Assembly: GCF_000516985.1 (NCBI RefSeq)
Contig: NW_006917100.1
Coordinates: 1,849,490-1,913,489, forward strand
Length of the DNA stretch: 64,000 nt
Direction: 5' to 3'
Origin: Pestalotiopsis fici W106-1
Taxonomy: Eukaryota > Ascomycota > Sordariomycetes > Amphisphaeriales > Sporocadaceae
In this document: one piece after another, positions 46,980 to 58,258 of the stretch
How the letters are laid out: each line of letters starts with the position of its first letter
Position numbering within the stretch: position 1 is the stretch's first letter
Made by a program: the position numbers and the translations under genes
The notes under the pieces: generated by a model
What the model saw: the letters and a program-made list of their open reading frames with translations, nothing else
Told to the model about the DNA's origin: nothing
Database searches by the model: none

Positions 46980-47901
46980 GGTATATGAAGGGTGTTATGG
47001 GTAGTAGTTGGAAACTGTCGTCTTTATGCCTATCATCCACGGTACACAACATCGCCAAGTGTTAGGCCATGGCATTATTTATCATGAATGATTCTGAGTC
47101 GCAGAAACCCGTGACGGCGTACAAATGTCACATTCTTTACCATGTGCTTTCCAATCGGTCAATGCAGGTACTTGTTGTTGCATGTGTTCGATGGGGCTTC
47201 TAGAGGTACCAGCCATAAGCGTTTTCGGAACCGAGTTCGGCTAACACCAGTCAAATGGCAATGATTGCCCACAAATTCGGATTTAGCAGCTCCTGCTTTC
47301 GGCTGCCGGTTTTAGCGTAGGGCTGTCAACCGATTCATGATCGCCGTTTCGTACATCCCAGTTACCAGGCTGAGGGTTCGGAACCTTGAAGATGCTGACA
47401 ATGAGTATGCTAAGTCCATTTGTGAGTACGGTATTCCTGCTCATGAGATCTTGTATGTATTCCTTGCCACCGTTGAAGGGCGCATGATTAACCACTTAAC
47501 CTAACATTTAGAGTTCCCCATATTTAGCCGCACTCTGAGGATTAAGGATTCTCCAGTCCGCTGGACATTTAGGATACCCAGGACCTAGCATGGCTTCTAG
47601 TGGCCTGACTAGGTGTTAGGTACACCCTTGATGTACCCTTTCCAGGGGGTCGCATCGCTACCTAACGCAGAATCTGGCCCTGCGTAAGAACGAATTAAAG
47701 AAAGCCAGATTGCTACCTACCAGCTGGAGCTCTAAAAAAGGACAGCCAGCAACATCGTGAACTCTATCGGTGTCTGGAATTATACATTTACCAGCCACGT
47801 CACTGCATAATCAGACAGACTCCTTGCTCTGTAGGAATAATTCCGAAACAGGGTCTGGTTCATCTCTTGAATTTCCTTTACAACTTAGACACACCACCAT
47901 C
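46980..47901. other. Divergent intergenic region between the MFS gene and BOS1
   Basis: No gene recognised. Contains the promoters of both flanking genes. A short inverted arrangement of CACCAC/GGTGGT-like words is too weak to call. Confidence 0.45.
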
Positions 47902-48704
47902 ATGGTGAGCTTGCCATCTGCAGATGCATCCCTGAAGACAGAGCTGACTGGTCGCAGAACGTGCAATTCAATACAGCTCTTAAGCAGTCGACTGCTATCA
48001 AGAAGGAGCTCACCTCCGTCACCTCATCTGGCCAACCAGCAACACCTGCAGCTCTCGGCTCGTTATCGGCATCACTCACATCCTTCTCGCGAACCCTCGA
48101 TGAGTACAACCAGCTCGCAAAGCAGGAGCTGGTCATTGCCAAGCAAGAAAAGGCCTACGAGCGCATCAAGAACTTTCGAACCGAGCTATCCGAATTCCGC
48201 GAGCAGTTCAATGCCCTCAAGACCGAGCGTGACGAGTCGGCGCACCTGCAGAGCCGCGCGGAGCTGCTGGGTCGCAGACCGTACACGACCAGCACGCCCG
48301 AGAACCCGTACGCCAACGTCGGGGCGTCGGACCGCGCAGATGGCGAGGTCCCCACGAATCGCTACGGGAGCGGCGGCGTCATGGGCGGGCAGATGAGCAT
48401 GGGCAGCAACGACTACACGCGCGAGGCGCACGCCCTGAGGGAGCAGAATTTCTTTTCCAGCACGAACCAGGCGCTCGATGACTACATAGCCAGGGGCCAG
48501 GCCGTGCTTGGTGACCTCGGACAGCAGAGAGAAATGCTCAAGAACACGCAGAAGCGGCTCTACAGTGTGGCCAACACCCTCGGCGTCAGTGGAGATACCA
48601 TCCGCATGATTGAGCGCAGGGCCAAGCAGGACAAGTGGATATTCTGGGGCGGCGTCATTGTTTTCTTTGGATTCTGCTGGCTATGCCTACATTTCTTGAG
48701 GTAA
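47902..48704 (+). CDS. BOS1: ER-Golgi SNARE Bos1
   Basis: Two exons: 47902-47904, which is the ATG alone, and 47958-48704, giving 249 aa. The 53 nt intron begins GTGAGC directly after the start codon and ends CGCAG. The spliced N-terminus reads MNVQFNTALKQSTAIKKEL, which lines up with MNALYNHAVKQ in yeast Bos1. The body is a long helical N-terminal region. The Qb-SNARE helix (NQALDDYIARGQAVLGDLGQ, then RLYSVANTLGVSGDTIRMIE) follows, and a single C-terminal membrane anchor (IFWGGVIVFFGFCWLCLHFL) ends at the last residue, as in tail-anchored SNAREs. Bos1 is required on COPII vesicles for fusion at the Golgi with Sed5, Bet1 and Sec22. Starting at the later ATG at 47961 would remove only two residues, so the intron matters little for function but fits the family. 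Confidence 0.9.
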
Positions 48705-48986
48705 CCGAACCTCGACAATCGGGAACCAATGTCCTGGCGTTTTTCTCTTGACTATTCAAAATTGCATTTATGGCAGTCATAGCGTGGAGTTTGGGGAGTT
48801 GGCAAGGAATCGTGGCATGAGTCTATTCTGCTATTTGCAAATTTCAGAAGTTCTACAACCCGCACATAATCGAAAATCATCTCCAGCGGCCGAACTCGTG
48901 GTGCTGTTCAGGCTGCACAAAGCCAACGACTCGCCCTAGCTTGAAGACGGCAAAGGTTTTGTTCAGTCCGGGCATTGCGACTGTCC

Positions 48987-49935
48987 TCAACCTCTGCCAT
49001 CTCGCCCATTCAATGCAATTGTGAACAAGACATCTTTGCTTGTTGTAACCTCCACAACCTGACTTTCCGGCAATACATGGTTACTCGTGCTCATCTGGCC
49101 ACCGAATTCTGTTGGCCAATCCGTCACGTCCCATTCGAAACCTTTCAGAGTAATGACGCTAGGCTCCTTGACGGGTATAATTCCAGCATATTTTGCAAAT
49201 ATCTCCTCGGGTGCCGCCCCTGCATTACCATTGCATCTCGGTTCACGCACGTGAATCTGGTGGGATCCCGCCTTGAGGAGGAAAGTTAGACTTTCACCGC
49301 TGACGAGGTACATCTTGCCCTTGGCATAGGTCGGCGACGTTTGGAAAAGGTAGAGATGATGGATTTGGCTCAGACCCTGATCGACGCGCCCACCGAGGCC
49401 GCCCATGGCTACTATATCCTTGTCGCCGGCTTCAGCGCTGGCACGAGCATGAGAAACCGCCTTGGAAAAGTCTGTGCTATATTGGTCTTTTACTGTGATA
49501 ATCTTTATAGAAGGGTTGACCTTTTCAAAGTGTGCTCGTACCGAGTCACTAAGTGAGTCCAAATCTCCTATAATGACGTCCAGGTCGTTCTGGTAAGAGC
49601 GAGGGAATTAGCAAATACATGTCTGTAAATATTGGCAAATGGACATCAAACATACAAAATTTGGGGCGTCACCGCCCTTTGTCTCTTGGCCTTCTCGTTG
49701 TTGCAAATCGCATAGACGGTTGGCTCCTCCATCCGCGGCAATCCGTAATGATGCTAGATTTGTTTAGATATAGTGGCAAAACATGTGCAAGTCAACATGA
49801 CTTACAATTTTGCCAGAGTCTTCCAAGGGTCTGGACATCATTCAAGGGTTGGTTTAAGATGATGAGAGCAAAGTCACGGTCAGGTGATTCCTCTTGGAGC
49901 ATGCGAGCTGGACGCCATACTGTGGGAGTATTCAT
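48987..49935 (-). CDS. Thiamine pyrophosphokinase
   Basis: Three exons, 49935-49806, 49753-49656 and 49589-48987, give 276 aa with phases closing. Family motifs occur in order: ALIILNQPL at strand 1, RIAADGGANRL (substrate and ATP-Mg site), DVIIGDLDSLSD, and DQYSTDFSKAV. Then come MGGLGGRVDQGLSQIHHLY and the beta-sandwich C-terminal domain with GFEWDVTDWPTEFGGQMSTSN. The enzyme transfers pyrophosphate from ATP to thiamine to make thiamine diphosphate, the cofactor of pyruvate decarboxylase, transketolase and related enzymes. It is cytosolic, with no targeting signal. The yeast homologue is THI80. No TPP riboswitch was recognised in the leader or introns. It is divergent from MIA40 across 1.15 kb. 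Confidence 0.93.
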
Positions 49936-51085
49936 GATGATCGTTGGGGGGGTTAGGTTTATCTGAAAGGCACACAGGTACGATTGCACTTTCTTCTCTC
50001 AGGCGTTGTGTTTGTACTCGAGATTATATCACCAACGAATGGATCATGTCACAACGAGGGAACAGGGAATGGGCCAGGCTAAGTACTGCTGCTGTCACGA
50101 CGGCAAATATTCAGTCCTCAAGCGTTTCCGATTTCCCTTTTACCCAGACTGCTAATGACGTGCCTCTTGGACTAATGTCTGACGAGAGATTTTGTGAGAA
50201 AAAAGAAAAAAAGTAAAAATGGTGTACGTTCGTAAGTCAGCTGGTCAGCTAGTCAGCCGTTGAAGACCGACGAGCAGAAAAAAAACCGCCTCTAGCCCAC
50301 GTACTGCCGGATAGCGGGGCAACCCCTTGAGCGGCGGACCGGGCGGTAGTAAATTATCCTTTCGGTGTCGTCCCGGCTATAGCATACAGCGGCGCCGGGT
50401 GAGACTCGATAAAAGTCAAACGGTGGCCGGCAGCAGAGCCGGGACGGAAGAGCAATGAAGATGTCCAAAAGATTCAAAACCCTTTCTCAACATAATCATG
50501 CCCACTCAAGAATGAAAAGGTTCCAGTTTCATGAAAATGGACACCTCATAGGGGTTGGACTCCCTTTTTGGCTTTTCTCATGTCATTTTTGGCCCATGTG
50601 TGAACATGTTCTTGCATAATATTCAACGAGATGTAATAGGATGCACTGAGAAATAAGGGGACGACTAGAAAGTCGAGATCAAGATCTCATGGAAGCTGTG
50701 TCCTGCAGCATGCATATTGTCCAGAGCAGAGTGGATAATGGACCTATTCTAGCGAGTGACCGCCAAAACATGGCTAAGTGGCCCGAGCTCTGCGCACCTT
50801 CAGTGAGTGTCTAGAATTGTCTACCAATGTCGTCAAGCCATTGACGGGACACTCCGGAGATGCGCGTCACTATCAAAAAATTTCCCGGGGCAGCACAATA
50901 ATCGGTGCCAAAGAGGGTGTTTGCGATCGCTTACAAAGCTCAATTGAAGCTATTTCCGATTTCTCAGCAAGCAGCAACAGGCTCTGATCTCGCCTTTTGC
51001 GCTCACTCGATTGTTGTTTCTTTTTTTGTTCCCCGTCCTTCATTTGAAGCAGAAGTTCATTGCACTGTATTATTGCATTGCGACC
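49936..51085. other. Divergent intergenic region between thiamine pyrophosphokinase and MIA40
   Basis: No gene recognised. Three GTCAGC words, 9 bp apart, lie near 50236-50260, followed by a GC-rich patch (50285-50450) with several CGG/CCG triplets. Promoters of both flanking essential-type genes must lie here. Confidence 0.45.
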
Positions 51086-52101
51086 ATGTATCGATCAGCG
51101 CTGCGGACTGCACCGCGCGCCTCCGGCGCCGTCAGACAAAATGCTTTGAGGACGACAGTGCCACGACGATTCGCCTCGACAGCACCAGCAGACAAGAAGA
51201 GGAGTTGGAAGAGCTCGGCAGTGAGATGGGGTCTTGCAGCTGGCGCAGTGTACTGGTACAGCACAAGTCCAGTGTTTGCCGAGGAAATCCAACGTATGCG
51301 CAAACAACTCACGCACAACTTTCTGAAAACTTGATTTCAGCTGCTGACTTTTCTCAACAGCACTCCACGTGCAACCGCCGCCCCAATTCTCCGACGATGA
51401 CCTCCCGACCGTCGAAGCTGTGATTGCAGAGAAGCGCAAGGAAGCCGAGGCCAGAGCCGCCAGGGCCGCCGAGGAAGCCGCAAAGGAAAAGACAGCTGCT
51501 CCCTTGGCCGATGCAGACAAGCAAGTCTCAGCGAGCGAGCCCGAGTCCGGCGAGGTTAGCGGACCAGAGGCTTTGGAGGCCGAGGCGAACCAGCAAGGCG
51601 CTTTCAACCCCGAGACTGGCGAGATCAACTGGGACTGCCCATGCCTGGGAGGAATGGCCCACGGTCCTTGTGGTGAGGAGTTCAAGGCTGCATTCAGCTG
51701 TTTCGTCTACTCCAAGGAAGAGCCCAAGGGAATGGACTGCATTGACAAATTCCAGTACGTACACCAACAATGAGCACATACACCAGCGCTAGGACCCAAG
51801 ATACACCCGAGCTGCACAACTGACACATGATTCTAGGCACATGCAGGACTGCTTCCGCTTACATCCTGAGGTCTACGGAGACGAGCTTGCAGATGACGAA
51901 GAAGAGACACCAGGTGCTGAGGCGACACCAGAGGCTGCATCTGCCGCCACGACCACGCCGGCACCTGAGCTTGATGCCACCAGCTCTCCAAGCAGCACAG
52001 CAGTCGTCAATGTGAAGACTGATGTAAAGCCCCCGACTTCGGATGAAAAACCGTCCGCAAACAAGCCGGAATCCAATGGTCCCGCATCCAAATCTTCCTA
52101 G
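51086..52101 (+). CDS. MIA40: Mitochondrial intermembrane space import protein Mia40
   Basis: Three exons, 51086-51293, 51361-51754 and 51837-52101, give 288 aa. The N-terminus is an Arg/Ser/Ala-rich presequence ([20 protein letters not shown]) followed by a hydrophobic anchor ([13 protein letters not shown]), as in membrane-bound fungal Mia40. An acidic Ala/Glu-rich linker precedes the catalytic core. The core contains the redox CPC in [10 protein letters not shown], then twin CX9C motifs: [11 protein letters not shown] and CIDKFQHMQDC. The second is divided by intron 2. The acidic Ala/Thr/Pro tail is low complexity. Mia40 oxidises and traps small cysteine-rich precursors in the intermembrane space, with Erv1 as its reoxidant. 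Confidence 0.95.
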
Positions 52102-52640
52102 GTCTGTCTAATCATCCCGCGTCGCAACATGGGATATAGCCTCTAAACGCCCCTTGGGGTCGTCATCATGATCACCAACAACCCCAGGTTTTTCTTTTCT
52201 ATTTTCACGTGTTTTGCAGGGGCTCCGGCGTTTCTCGGACACTTGAAGTGAGTGTCATGGCTCCCGGACGTTGCTATTGTACAATTACCTGTATCATTGT
52301 GTATGAGATACGCCCATATAGACCACTCAAAAAGAAGGCCCCCAAATATCTACTCTGCTTTCAGTAACACTCCCATCCTGTCTGCACAGGGGTTCGCGGC
52401 CACTACTTGACAGCTGAGACGCCCGTCCAGGGTGCTGTTTGGTTCCCCAACCCCGCATGACATGACCTATGCGCCAGGCATTTGCCAATGGCACTCAGCC
52501 AATTCCGGAGATTATCTTCCAAATCTGGCACCTGTTTCTTCTTACTTATTGCTGCCATATGATCAAGTGACTCCAACTTTTGCTACATTCCAATCTATTT
52601 ATCCTTCGACAATGTTAACAGAATAGACTGGCTCATAATA
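52102..52640. other. Intergenic region between MIA40 and the Zn2Cys6 regulator
   Basis: No gene recognised. Holds the MIA40 3' flank and the promoter of the regulator gene. Confidence 0.45.
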
Positions 52641-54341
52641 ATGAGCACGGGCACGGCTACGACATCCCAGGCTGCCGGTCTGATATCACCAACGTCCACC
52701 ACACCGCCTACCGCCAACGTGGCCGTGGCCGTGGCCGTGGCGGGCAGCAGCAGCAGCAGCAGCAGCAGACGCAGCAACAGTAATACCAGCACGACGACGG
52801 ATGGACGAGCACCGGCAAGGCGCTCGGTAGAGGATGATCCATCAAGACAGGCCGCCATGGCACAACGGAGAGCGAAGCGAGCCCAGGTGTCGCGTGCATG
52901 TGCGAGATGCCGTAGGCTGCAAAAAGGTTGCAGCGAGTCGCGACCTTGTCAAAGGTGCATCAGGACGGGCCTAGCCGAGCAGTGCCTTGCTGGAGGTGCC
53001 AATCCCGCGTCCGCCGCGCCGCAATCACGATTTGGCAGCGGCACGGTTGTCTATGAGTTGGGCACGACATCGGCGCTCATCACGTCGCCGACCCTGTCGA
53101 CGCTGGGCCTCGGTGGCCGGACGCACACCAATTTTGCCAGGGAGTCCTTTCAAAGGCAGCCAGACTTGGTACCCAACCTCGTCCTGGAGCAATGTGCAGA
53201 GCGCTTCTTTCTCCGTCTGGGCCCCACCATCCCGATCCTCTCCCCAGATTACGTCTCACATTTACAGAGGCGTATGATGGAATCGACAGAGGCTGGAGCC
53301 GAAGCATATTGCGTACTTATTGGAATGTGCGCCATGGTGCTATTGCAGGTCGAGGAGCCCGGAGGTCGGAGGTTCGGCGACCTGGTGACCGCGGAGACGA
53401 ATGCCGCTTACGGATGGATGCTCCTGGAGGAGGCTCTTGCCGCCCACCGTCATCTACCCCGGAGTTCGAACCCCAGCTTTGAGAGCGTGCTTCTCACTTT
53501 CTTCATCTACACATGTCATGCGGCATTGTTACATCACAGCCAAGCATTCTTCTTTCTACGCGAAACTACCACGTTGTATCTTTTGTTCAAGCCGGAGACT
53601 CTACCAGATTCTACCCGATCCTTGGCCGACCGTCTATACTGGGTGCTCATCGCTTCCGAACGCGGTCACGCAATACGTTATCGACGCCCAATTACGCTCC
53701 AAGTCACATCTGCCAGTCCCAGTGTGCCTTTGCCGACCACAAGTCCCGTCGAACAGTCACACCCACTAGGTGGCTTTTGGTCTCTGGCGTCGCTCTTTCG
53801 ACCCCTGGACACCTCCTTTATCGCGATACTGAATTCGGAATCCATCTCCTGCCCTCCTTCCCCAGGTTCCCTCGATGAGATTGAGGCCGCCGTCAATGCC
53901 GCCTTGGGCCATAGTCCGCCGTCATCGCTACATCAAACGCAAAAAGCCAACTTGAGAGTAACGCAACTATGGCTTCGTATCATCATATGGCAGGTCCGAC
54001 TTCGCCTAGGGCTCCTCTCCGAAGCAGCTCTGGCCAAGTCCAGTCATACATACCATTACCCATTGGAGGTTGCAAAGGACTTGGCATTGAGTACTCGAGA
54101 CCTAGAAATCGGGGCCATGACTGTACATGGCGTAGGTCTCACCGAGAAGTTGTTTGACATTGCTTGCGTGGTGGTCAATGTTCTTGCCAGAGTGCCTGTA
54201 GGGTTCGAGCGAGGACCAGCAGAGGAAGACGTCAAGTATATCAGAGGATTGATCACGGAACTACCAGGCGGCAGAACTGTATATGATAAACTGATGGTCA
54301 AGCATCTGATGGCTGTACTTCCTGGCATTGTGGACAATTGA
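52641..54341 (+). CDS. Zn2Cys6 transcription factor, likely maltose/starch regulator (MalR/AmyR type)
   Basis: Single exon, 566 aa. After a low-complexity start (Val-Ala repeats and a run of Ser) the binuclear zinc cluster reads SRACARCRRLQKGC then SESRPCQRCIRTGLAEQC. All six cysteines have normal spacing. The middle homology region contains FFFLRETTTLYLLFKPE and DRLYWVLIASERGHAIRYRR followed by PITL, a pattern I associate with fungal MAL activators and AmyR-like regulators. The neighbouring permease and alpha-glucosidase strongly support a role in maltose or isomaltose induction. Expected to be nuclear and to bind CGG-containing sites. The specific regulon is inferred from context. It converges with the permease gene, with 184 bp between stops. 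Confidence 0.85.
   Translation: MSTGTATTSQAAGLISPTSTTPPTANVAVAVAVAGSSSSSSSRRSNSNTSTTTDGRAPARRSVEDDPSRQAAMAQRRAKRAQVSRACARCRRLQKGCSESRPCQRCIRTGLAEQCLAGGANPASAAPQSRFGSGTVVYELGTTSALITSPTLSTLGLGGRTHTNFARESFQRQPDLVPNLVLEQCAERFFLRLGPTIPILSPDYVSHLQRRMMESTEAGAEAYCVLIGMCAMVLLQVEEPGGRRFGDLVTAETNAAYGWMLLEEALAAHRHLPRSSNPSFESVLLTFFIYTCHAALLHHSQAFFFLRETTTLYLLFKPETLPDSTRSLADRLYWVLIASERGHAIRYRRPITLQVTSASPSVPLPTTSPVEQSHPLGGFWSLASLFRPLDTSFIAILNSESISCPPSPGSLDEIEAAVNAALGHSPPSSLHQTQKANLRVTQLWLRIIIWQVRLRLGLLSEAALAKSSHTYHYPLEVAKDLALSTRDLEIGAMTVHGVGLTEKLFDIACVVVNVLARVPVGFERGPAEEDVKYIRGLITELPGGRTVYDKLMVKHLMAVLPGIVDN
52719..52769. repeat. Coding GTGGCC and AGC repeats
   Basis: Four GTGGCC-type units (Val-Ala) followed by eight AGC codons (Ser) in the N-terminal part of the regulator. 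Likely to vary in length between strains. Outside the DNA-binding domain. Confidence 0.8.
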
Positions 54342-54525
54342 ACACGCGAAGAAAAATGATATTGGCGGAGTCGCCTCGCTATATTTGAAAGTGCTTGCAT
54401 ATAAAAGCTGCCCAAAAGGGATCAAGAGACAGGCCCTGTCCGAAAAACGGCGGCACACCGGATCACACCCACTGCCTCTACCACCTGTTTGGTGATATGT
54501 CACACGAAATACATTTGATCGACGA

Positions 54526-56500
54526 TCAGATTGCCGACACTTTGGTCTCATGAGGGGCTTCCTTCTCATCCAATGCGTGGTCATGTGCTGTTGTCGACGT
54601 TGCGTACGGATCAATCTTGGTTTTGGCAAACTGGCGAGCTGGTACTTGATGCTCGAAGAGCAAATCTAGCTCGGCATATGTTCGACCTAAAGACAGCCGA
54701 AATATTAGCGAGGTTACAAGGATCATGCGTTAGCTTCCCCCCGACACGAGATATACTCAGTAGCGAAGAGGTAAAAGCATGCGAGAAGGGAAAGAATTCA
54801 CACCCACCTTTGGGCTCTGGCAAGCGGAGAAACACCCATATGGCACTTAGCATACACGTCCCAGCCCAGAAATACGCAGCTTTGGCTCCCCAGTTCCATG
54901 CGGTGGAGCTCAGTTGGTAGTTTGTCATCACATTGACGAAGATGTTGCTTGCGTTGTAAGCCGCGCGAGCAAGCACAATGGTTTTCGCCTTCAGTCTCGT
55001 GCTCGATAGCTCGGACACCAGGGTATAGGTGACGGGCCCAACAGTAAAGTCGTAGACAAAAGTAAAGATGATCAGCAGAGCCCCAATGGCCCAGACGGAT
55101 GCATTAGTGCCGGCAAACGCAAGCGACCCAACAATGATGAGCAGTATGAATTGAGCACAGAGTCCAGAGAAGTGAATCGTCCTGCGCCCAACCCGCGCCA
55201 TGAGGAACCAAGACCCCGCCGTGCCCACCATCCCAAGAGCGTACTGGGCCATGGACAGGGAGAATGAGTTGCTTGCCGCCATGCCGGCTTGCGTCAAGAA
55301 GTAGGCAAAGTACCCCATGATATTCTGTCCGCCCAAGGTCTGCACCAGCCAGATGCCGACGACGATCTCGGTCCTTCGCAGATCAATGCCTCGGAAGCAG
55401 TCGCGGAATGTGGTGCCGGCCTTGATCTCCTTCTCCATCTGGTTCGTGTGCTCGATCATTGCAATCGTCTCGTCCACGTTGAAGCTCGTGTCCTTGGCGC
55501 TCGTGAGCCTAAGCAAGCTCTTCCTTGCCGCCTCGCGATTATTATGGCGAATATACCACCATGGGCTCTCGGGCGCAAAGATGAGCCCGGCCAGGATGGG
55601 TATCGGCCAGACCCACTGCACGCCGAAGGGGATCTTATAGGCCCACTCGTCGGTACGGCTCACCGAGCCCTTGTTTACTGCCGCGGCGAAGAACTGGCCG
55701 ATGACCCAGCACATGTTGATAAAAGTTGTGAGATAAGGGCGTAACACCAACGGTGCCACCTCTGCGGCGTATGCCGGAGTGACTGATTGGAATGCGCCCC
55801 ATGGAATGCCTGTACCAGCCTTAGTCAATCTACTCCTTGTCCAAGACATGTGACACATGTCGTGAGCATATCCTATCTAGATGTGCAAAGAATGGTGGCA
55901 AGATGAGGAGGAGATTGGGCTCGTTCCGCTAGACTTACCACACAGTATCTCTCCCACCACGAGCACTTTGATGTTTGGTGCAAAGAATAAAACAAAGATG
56001 AAGACAATCATCAAACATAGACTGGCAATGGTGGTATTCTTGTAGCCAATTCGGTCTGCGGCCCAACCAGCAAAGATGAGCCCGAATATCTCACCGGCTC
56101 GAGCGCCGTTTGAGAGACCAGACTGCCATGCTGCCGACACGGCCCATTTCCCGGTCTCTGGGTTCTGTGTACCAAACTTTTGGTTAAACACTGGCGAAGC
56201 GTAAAGGGAGCCGAGCAAGGCAAGGTCGTAACCCTCCATGATGAGGGTGCTAGACAATAACATGGACCATCCTATCGCCTTGGGGTACAGCCTGAGGGCG
56301 GTACGCAGCGTCATGCGATGCTCCGCGTCCGCAGCATGTCTCGCCTCCGTTATCAGGGCCGTCTTGCCGTCTGTCGTATCGAGCCCTGGATGCGAGGGCG
56401 TGCTCTTGGCCTCGTGAACAGCTCCGGAAGCAACGTGGCTTTCATTGGTGAGCCCGGCGTCGCCTAGTTCGGCATCTCCTTGCTTGGAGGATTCCGCCAT
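54526..56500 (-). CDS. Maltose/alpha-glucoside permease, MFS sugar porter
   Basis: Three exons, 56500-55939, 55809-54808 and 54686-54526, give 574 aa with phases closing. The protein has a hydrophilic N-terminus of about 95 residues and 12 predicted membrane segments. Sugar porter signatures are DLALLGSLYASPVFNQKFG, AGWAADRIGYKN, IPWGAFQSVTPAYAAEVAP, FAPESPWWYIRHNN, LVQTLGGQNIMGYFAYFL, ARVGRRTIHFSG, and the exit motif LPEPKGRTYAELDLLFE, which is divided by the last intron. This matches fungal maltose permeases of the MAL31/MALT class, proton symporters in the plasma membrane. It lies between the Zn2Cys6 regulator and the alpha-glucosidase, which supports maltose as substrate. Other alpha-glucosides such as trehalose or turanose remain possible. 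Confidence 0.92.
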
Positions 56501-58258
56501 CTTGGTAGCGGGGGGGTGAAAGGGAGGGTCGCTGTGGCTCGCTTCTGTTATTTCCCTTCTTGAGCCTCAAGGGAGCTAAAAAAGCGAAAGGGGCGAGAAA
56601 AGTATTTCACTTTTATAGAGTCGACCGTCTGCAGCGTCTAAATACCCGGCTTCTCTCTCAAGGTTCGCCTTGCTCCTCAAAATTGCTTCTCGTGCCGACC
56701 GGAAATTTCTCCCCCATTTCACGGTGCCGCGTCTGTGCAATACGTTATGTCACGAACGGCCCGAGTTATTTCCTCGGTCCTTCTGGGGTCACTTCCGGGG
56801 GGTTGGCGATTTGATGATGCGGGGAGCAAAGCTGGAGTTGGAACGCTTGGATCTGGCCATTGCTCTGCGCTATCTAACGAATATGGTAGGGAGGGCCGAG
56901 TATAGCCAGGGTGTCGGAACGGATCCTCGTCTCATTGGTGCAACTGGGTTTTGTCCTATACTACTGGCGGAGTTTTGGTCGGACCATGGGGTCTGTGTCG
57001 GAGTAGACTCGAGTCGTCGGACTTTTACATACTGTGAAGATGTGTAAAACATGCTACTTCGTACTTGTTATTACTTTATTATACTCCGTACACATAGGGA
57101 TCGCCCAAACTTGCCTTTCGATACCGGCCGGGGGCTCTAGAAAACCCCACACACAAACATGTTTAGCCCTGGATACCATGGAGCAGCATATGGTTACTTG
57201 ACATGAACTTGGATCCCTCCCCCACCACGACTCTGTGCCGCGTTGGTGCTGCTACATTATGCATTGCATGCTCTTGGCGTGTCGCTCCAAGACAAGCTAC
57301 CAAGGTGTTATCGCATCATTTCTGTAGTAGTAGTAGTACTACCACCAAAAATACCCCCAACAAAACTATAACAGACTCACCACTATGCCTACTTTAGAAG
57401 ACCTGCCTCACAAGCTAGCTTCCGTACGAGTACGACAATAGAGAAGCAAGGAGTCTAGGCAATTTGGCTCGACACTGGATGCTGCCTCTCAAGAGGTAAG
57501 GGAGAAAGAAGCTCGCAACCCATTCCCAACATAGCTACTCACCGAGGTTCAGGAAGCTCCGCCTCGACTTCCGCCCATTATAGCAGAAGCCTCTATTCAA
57601 CAATTGCCATTCAGTATCGGATGTCAAGTTGCGAAAAGACGAGAAAAATACGCTTGGCTAAATTTTTACCCACCGATTTTGACCAGTCAAGGTGGACTTT
57701 TCTAGGATCCCCCTCCCCCTCCTGATTTAGATGGAAAGATGAAAGATTAGATTACAAAAGATGCACGCTCCGGCAATACCATCCCGCCAAGCTTTGGCCC
57801 TACACGATGCAACAATAAAGGCCGTCCATGTGCGCGCATGTGTGTTGCAAAGCGGGTATGCGGGTCGGGCGATGGAGAAACTTTGATGGAGCCTCGTCAA
57901 TGGGCCTGTAAGTTTTTTTCGGATCTGGACCCGACCCGGTCTTGAGTCTTGAACTCCGTCGGCACTTGGTGTGCTCCATGGTCACACGGGAGAAGGGGGG
58001 AGGGGAAAGGCACGGGGCGAGCTGCTGACTATGATGAGCTAGTCTACAGTTTATACGGGTTTCGTGAAACTGTTGAGGGTCCGGGTGCACGAGTCAGAAG
58101 TGTGTGACAGTCATGGTGTCCAAGCACAGGTTGATGTCGATCTGTATAGATAAGAAGGGATTCTAAATGATTTCTTTTCCCCTTCATATAAACAGTCGAC
58201 CATCAGTCTTTGGGTATATGTGGTAGATGTGGAAAGCAGAAGCACGACCTAGCTCACA
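56501..58258. promoter_or_regulatory. Shared divergent control region of permease and alpha-glucosidase
   Basis: No gene recognised in this 1.76 kb. An AmyR-like CGGAAATTT lies at 56700-56708, 200 bp before the permease start. CreA-type SYGGRG sites occur at 56819-56824 (GCGGGG) and on the minus strand at 57145-57150 (GTGGGG). GTAGTAG...CTACCACC near 57326-57347 forms a weak inverted repeat. Coregulation of the two genes is inferred. Confidence 0.5.
56700..56708 (+). promoter_or_regulatory. AmyR-like site CGGAAATTT
   Basis: Matches the CGGAAATTTAA-type element described for Aspergillus AmyR targets in its first nine bases, 200 bp upstream of the permease start codon. A single short match can arise by chance. 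Confidence 0.35.
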
